A DNA stretch of 64,000 nucleotides from Geobacter sp. DSM 9736 (lineage in GTDB: Bacteria > Desulfobacterota > Desulfuromonadia > Geobacterales > Geobacteraceae): positions 2,236,001 to 2,300,000 of the forward strand of contig NZ_LT896716.1 in NCBI RefSeq assembly GCF_900187405.1. Reading direction: 5' to 3'. A model generated the notes under the pieces. That model saw only the letters and a program-made list of their open reading frames with translations. It did not search any database and was not told the origin of the DNA. Within the stretch, counting starts at the first letter, position 1. Each line of letters opens with the position of its first letter. The position numbers were made by a program, and so were the translations under genes. Below are positions 62,759-64,000 of the stretch, piece after piece.

Positions 62759-63619
62759 CTAGTCCCGAGGTACCAGAATGATCTCTATCCGCCTGTTTTT
62801 AGCCCTCCCTGCATCGGAAGCGTTATCCGACACAGGCCTGTGCTCGGCATAGGCAACCGCCGCCAGATTGGCAGGATCGACTCCCTGGTCCTGCAGGTAC
62901 CGCGTTACGTTGATTGCACGGGCAGCAGAAAGCTCCCAGTTGGTGGAAAACCTCCGCGCCAGCGCCCCCACTATCTGCACGTTGTCGGTATGCCCCTCGA
63001 TCCTGATCGATTTATCACGCACCGTCTTCAGAATCTCGACCACCTTCTGAAGTACCGCCACCCCTTCCGGCTTTACCTCCGCTTTTCCCGAATCGAACAG
63101 AATGGCATCCACCATATTGACGGTCAGCTTTCCTTTCAGTTCAGAGATCGTCACCTGGCCTTGGGCTATCTCATTCTTCATTTTATCCAGCAGGTCCTCA
63201 TAGGTTTTGCTAGTCTTCTGCACTTCCTCTTCCTTAGCTTTCTGGAGAGAAAGGACTTCTTTCGCGAGGCGTGCGTTCTCGTTCTCCAGATCGGCGATCT
63301 TCTGCCGAAGCTGGGTGATGGTAGTGGAAAGCGTGTCAGACTTCGCTTTCAGAACCTTTTCCAGCTCCCTGTTATCGACGGCCAGCTTCTCTTTATCTCG
63401 AAGCAGGTCAGCCCTCTCCCCTGACAGCTTCTCCACCTGCTCCCTGAGGGTGCTGTTATCCGCTGCCAGCTCACGATGCTTTTCCTGGAGTGCCGCCAGG
63501 TCCTTCATCAGGGCAGCGGTTTCGTCCACCTTTTTTAAGTAGGTGCTCTCCTTCACGAGGCACCCCCCGAGCGGCAGCGAAAAGGTCACCGCAAGCACGA
63601 GCAACAGTATTCTCTTCAT
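62759..63619 (-). CDS. OmpA-family lipoprotein with coiled-coil stalk
   Basis: A 286-residue protein. A lipobox 'LPLGGC' (Cys at about 20) is followed by a long heptad-rich coiled coil (about 30-155, 'LREQVEKLSGERADLLRDKE' style) and an OmpA peptidoglycan-binding domain (about 165-285) with 'IEGHTDNVQIVG', 'NWELSAARAINVTRYL' and 'NRRIEIILVP'. It probably links the outer membrane to the wall. The ATG at 63619 has GGAGGAGG six bases upstream; longer in-frame starts lack it and would hide the lipobox. Confidence 0.9.
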   Translation of the reverse strand: MKRILLLVLAVTFSLPLGGCLVKESTYLKKVDETAALMKDLAALQEKHRELAADNSTLREQVEKLSGERADLLRDKEKLAVDNRELEKVLKAKSDTLSTTITQLRQKIADLENENARLAKEVLSLQKAKEEEVQKTSKTYEDLLDKMKNEIAQGQVTISELKGKLTVNMVDAILFDSGKAEVKPEGVAVLQKVVEILKTVRDKSIRIEGHTDNVQIVGALARRFSTNWELSAARAINVTRYLQDQGVDPANLAAVAYAEHRPVSDNASDAGRAKNRRIEIILVPRD

Positions 63620-63730
63620 CTTCAGCCTCCTCCCGCGGGTCTTGCAACTCCGGCCCCGCGTCACGTTTGGCATAGTAACAACCGACCGGAGCAAAGTCAA
63701 CGCAGGGGCTTTATTATCAAGATCCCTTCC

Positions 63731-63758
63731 TTGTGCTGTCAGGTTGTTTCGGTATAAT
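63731..63758 (+). promoter_or_regulatory. Sigma-70 promoter of the EF-G gene
   Basis: TTGTGC, 16-base spacer, TATAAT (63753-63758), about 30 bases before the EF-G start. It lies in the divergent interval (63620-63787) between the lipoprotein gene and EF-G. Confidence 0.65.
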
Positions 63759-63787
63759 GAGACAGCCTGAACAGTTTCGAGGTGAAC

Positions 63788-64000
63788 ATGTCCGGAGCAT
63801 CTCCCGAACAGATTCGCAACATCGGCATCATTTCCCATATCGACGCCGGCAAGACCACCGTTTCCGAGCGTATCCTCTTCTACAGCGGGGAAACGCACAA
63901 AATCGGCGAAGTGGACGAGGGGCTGGCGGTAATGGACTGGATGCCCCAGGAGCAGGAACGGGGCATCACCATCACGGCCACAAGCACCACCTGCCGATGG
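63788..64000 (+). CDS. Elongation factor G family protein, 5' part only
   Basis: The first 71 codons of an EF-G type GTPase; the gene runs off the window. Visible: '[22 protein letters not shown]' (P-loop AHIDAGKTT type, here SHIDAGKTT), '[10 protein letters not shown]', '[21 protein letters not shown]' (switch I, in part). The ATG has GAGGTG upstream. 'IISH' and '[11 protein letters not shown]' differ slightly from the commonest FusA ('IMAH', 'TTERILYYTG'), so it may be an EF-G2 paralogue. Confidence 0.9.
   Translation, partial: MSGASPEQIRNIGIISHIDAGKTTVSERILFYSGETHKIGEVDEGLAVMDWMPQEQERGITITATSTTCRW

Noticed and set aside
1-64000. CRISPR array
   Set aside because: No regularly spaced direct repeats were seen anywhere in the window.

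Overview
The window is 64 kb of a bacterial chromosome that looks like a Geobacter-type Desulfuromonadales (Geobacteraceae). The grounds are family-level: many multihaem c-type cytochromes with paired CXXCH motifs, system II haem ligation genes (ResB/CcsA), a ThiE-ThiD fusion, a sigma-54 promoter before a cytochrome gene, and a selenocysteine-containing SelD. No 16S gene or species marker is present.

Layout. (1) Positions 1-12.5 kb, minus strand, visibly AT-richer than the rest: a surface polysaccharide cluster with methyltransferases, a methyltransferase-glycosyltransferase fusion, a carbamoyltransferase/SxtJ/DUF5989/SGNH cassette, a pyruvyltransferase-like protein, a Wzt-type ABC ATPase and GalE. 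(2) 12.5-24.4 kb, minus strand: two secreted proteins (tail-fibre-like and YVTN beta-propeller), more glycosyltransferases, two large membrane proteins with C-terminal TPRs and a beta-barrel outer membrane protein. (3) 24.7-31.3 kb, minus strand: an extracellular electron transfer operon of resB, ccsA, two large multihaem cytochromes, an NHL-propeller lipoprotein and a tetrahaem cytochrome resembling the nanowire protein OmcE. The last gene has its own near-perfect sigma-54 promoter. (4) 31.4-40.4 kb, minus strand: purD, a GT2, a GT-C/TPR membrane protein, purH, a RACo-like ASKHA protein, selD (with an in-frame UGA) and alr. (5) 40.6-46.3 kb, plus strand: a second glycan operon including WecD-like and WecE enzymes (dTDP-Fuc4NAc type) and an overlooked 60-residue gene coupled on both sides. 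(6) 46.4-49.4 kb, plus strand: a TPP riboswitch controlling thiED and thiC. (7) 49.6-50.7 kb, minus strand: cheB. (8) 51.0-58.6 kb: a tRNA-Thr gene with a degenerate copy before it and a 3' tRNA fragment 7.3 kb away, bracketing a lower-GC accessory segment with a CPA2 antiporter, a universal stress protein, extra-looking secD and secF, and two paralogous small secreted proteins. (9) 58.7-64 kb: YkgJ-type protein, three small paralogous genes, a hydrolase, methylmalonyl-CoA decarboxylase, an Smr protein, an OmpA-type lipoprotein and the start of an EF-G gene running off the window.

How it works together: most of the left 46 kb makes or decorates the cell envelope (glycans) and conducts electrons across it (cytochromes with dedicated haem attachment). 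The most notable items are the OmcE-like operon with its sigma-54 promoter, SelD as a selenoprotein, the tRNA-bracketed segment with paired unknown secreted proteins, and the coupled micro-gene in the Wec-like operon. All functional names rest on recognised motifs and remembered family resemblance; no database search was run.
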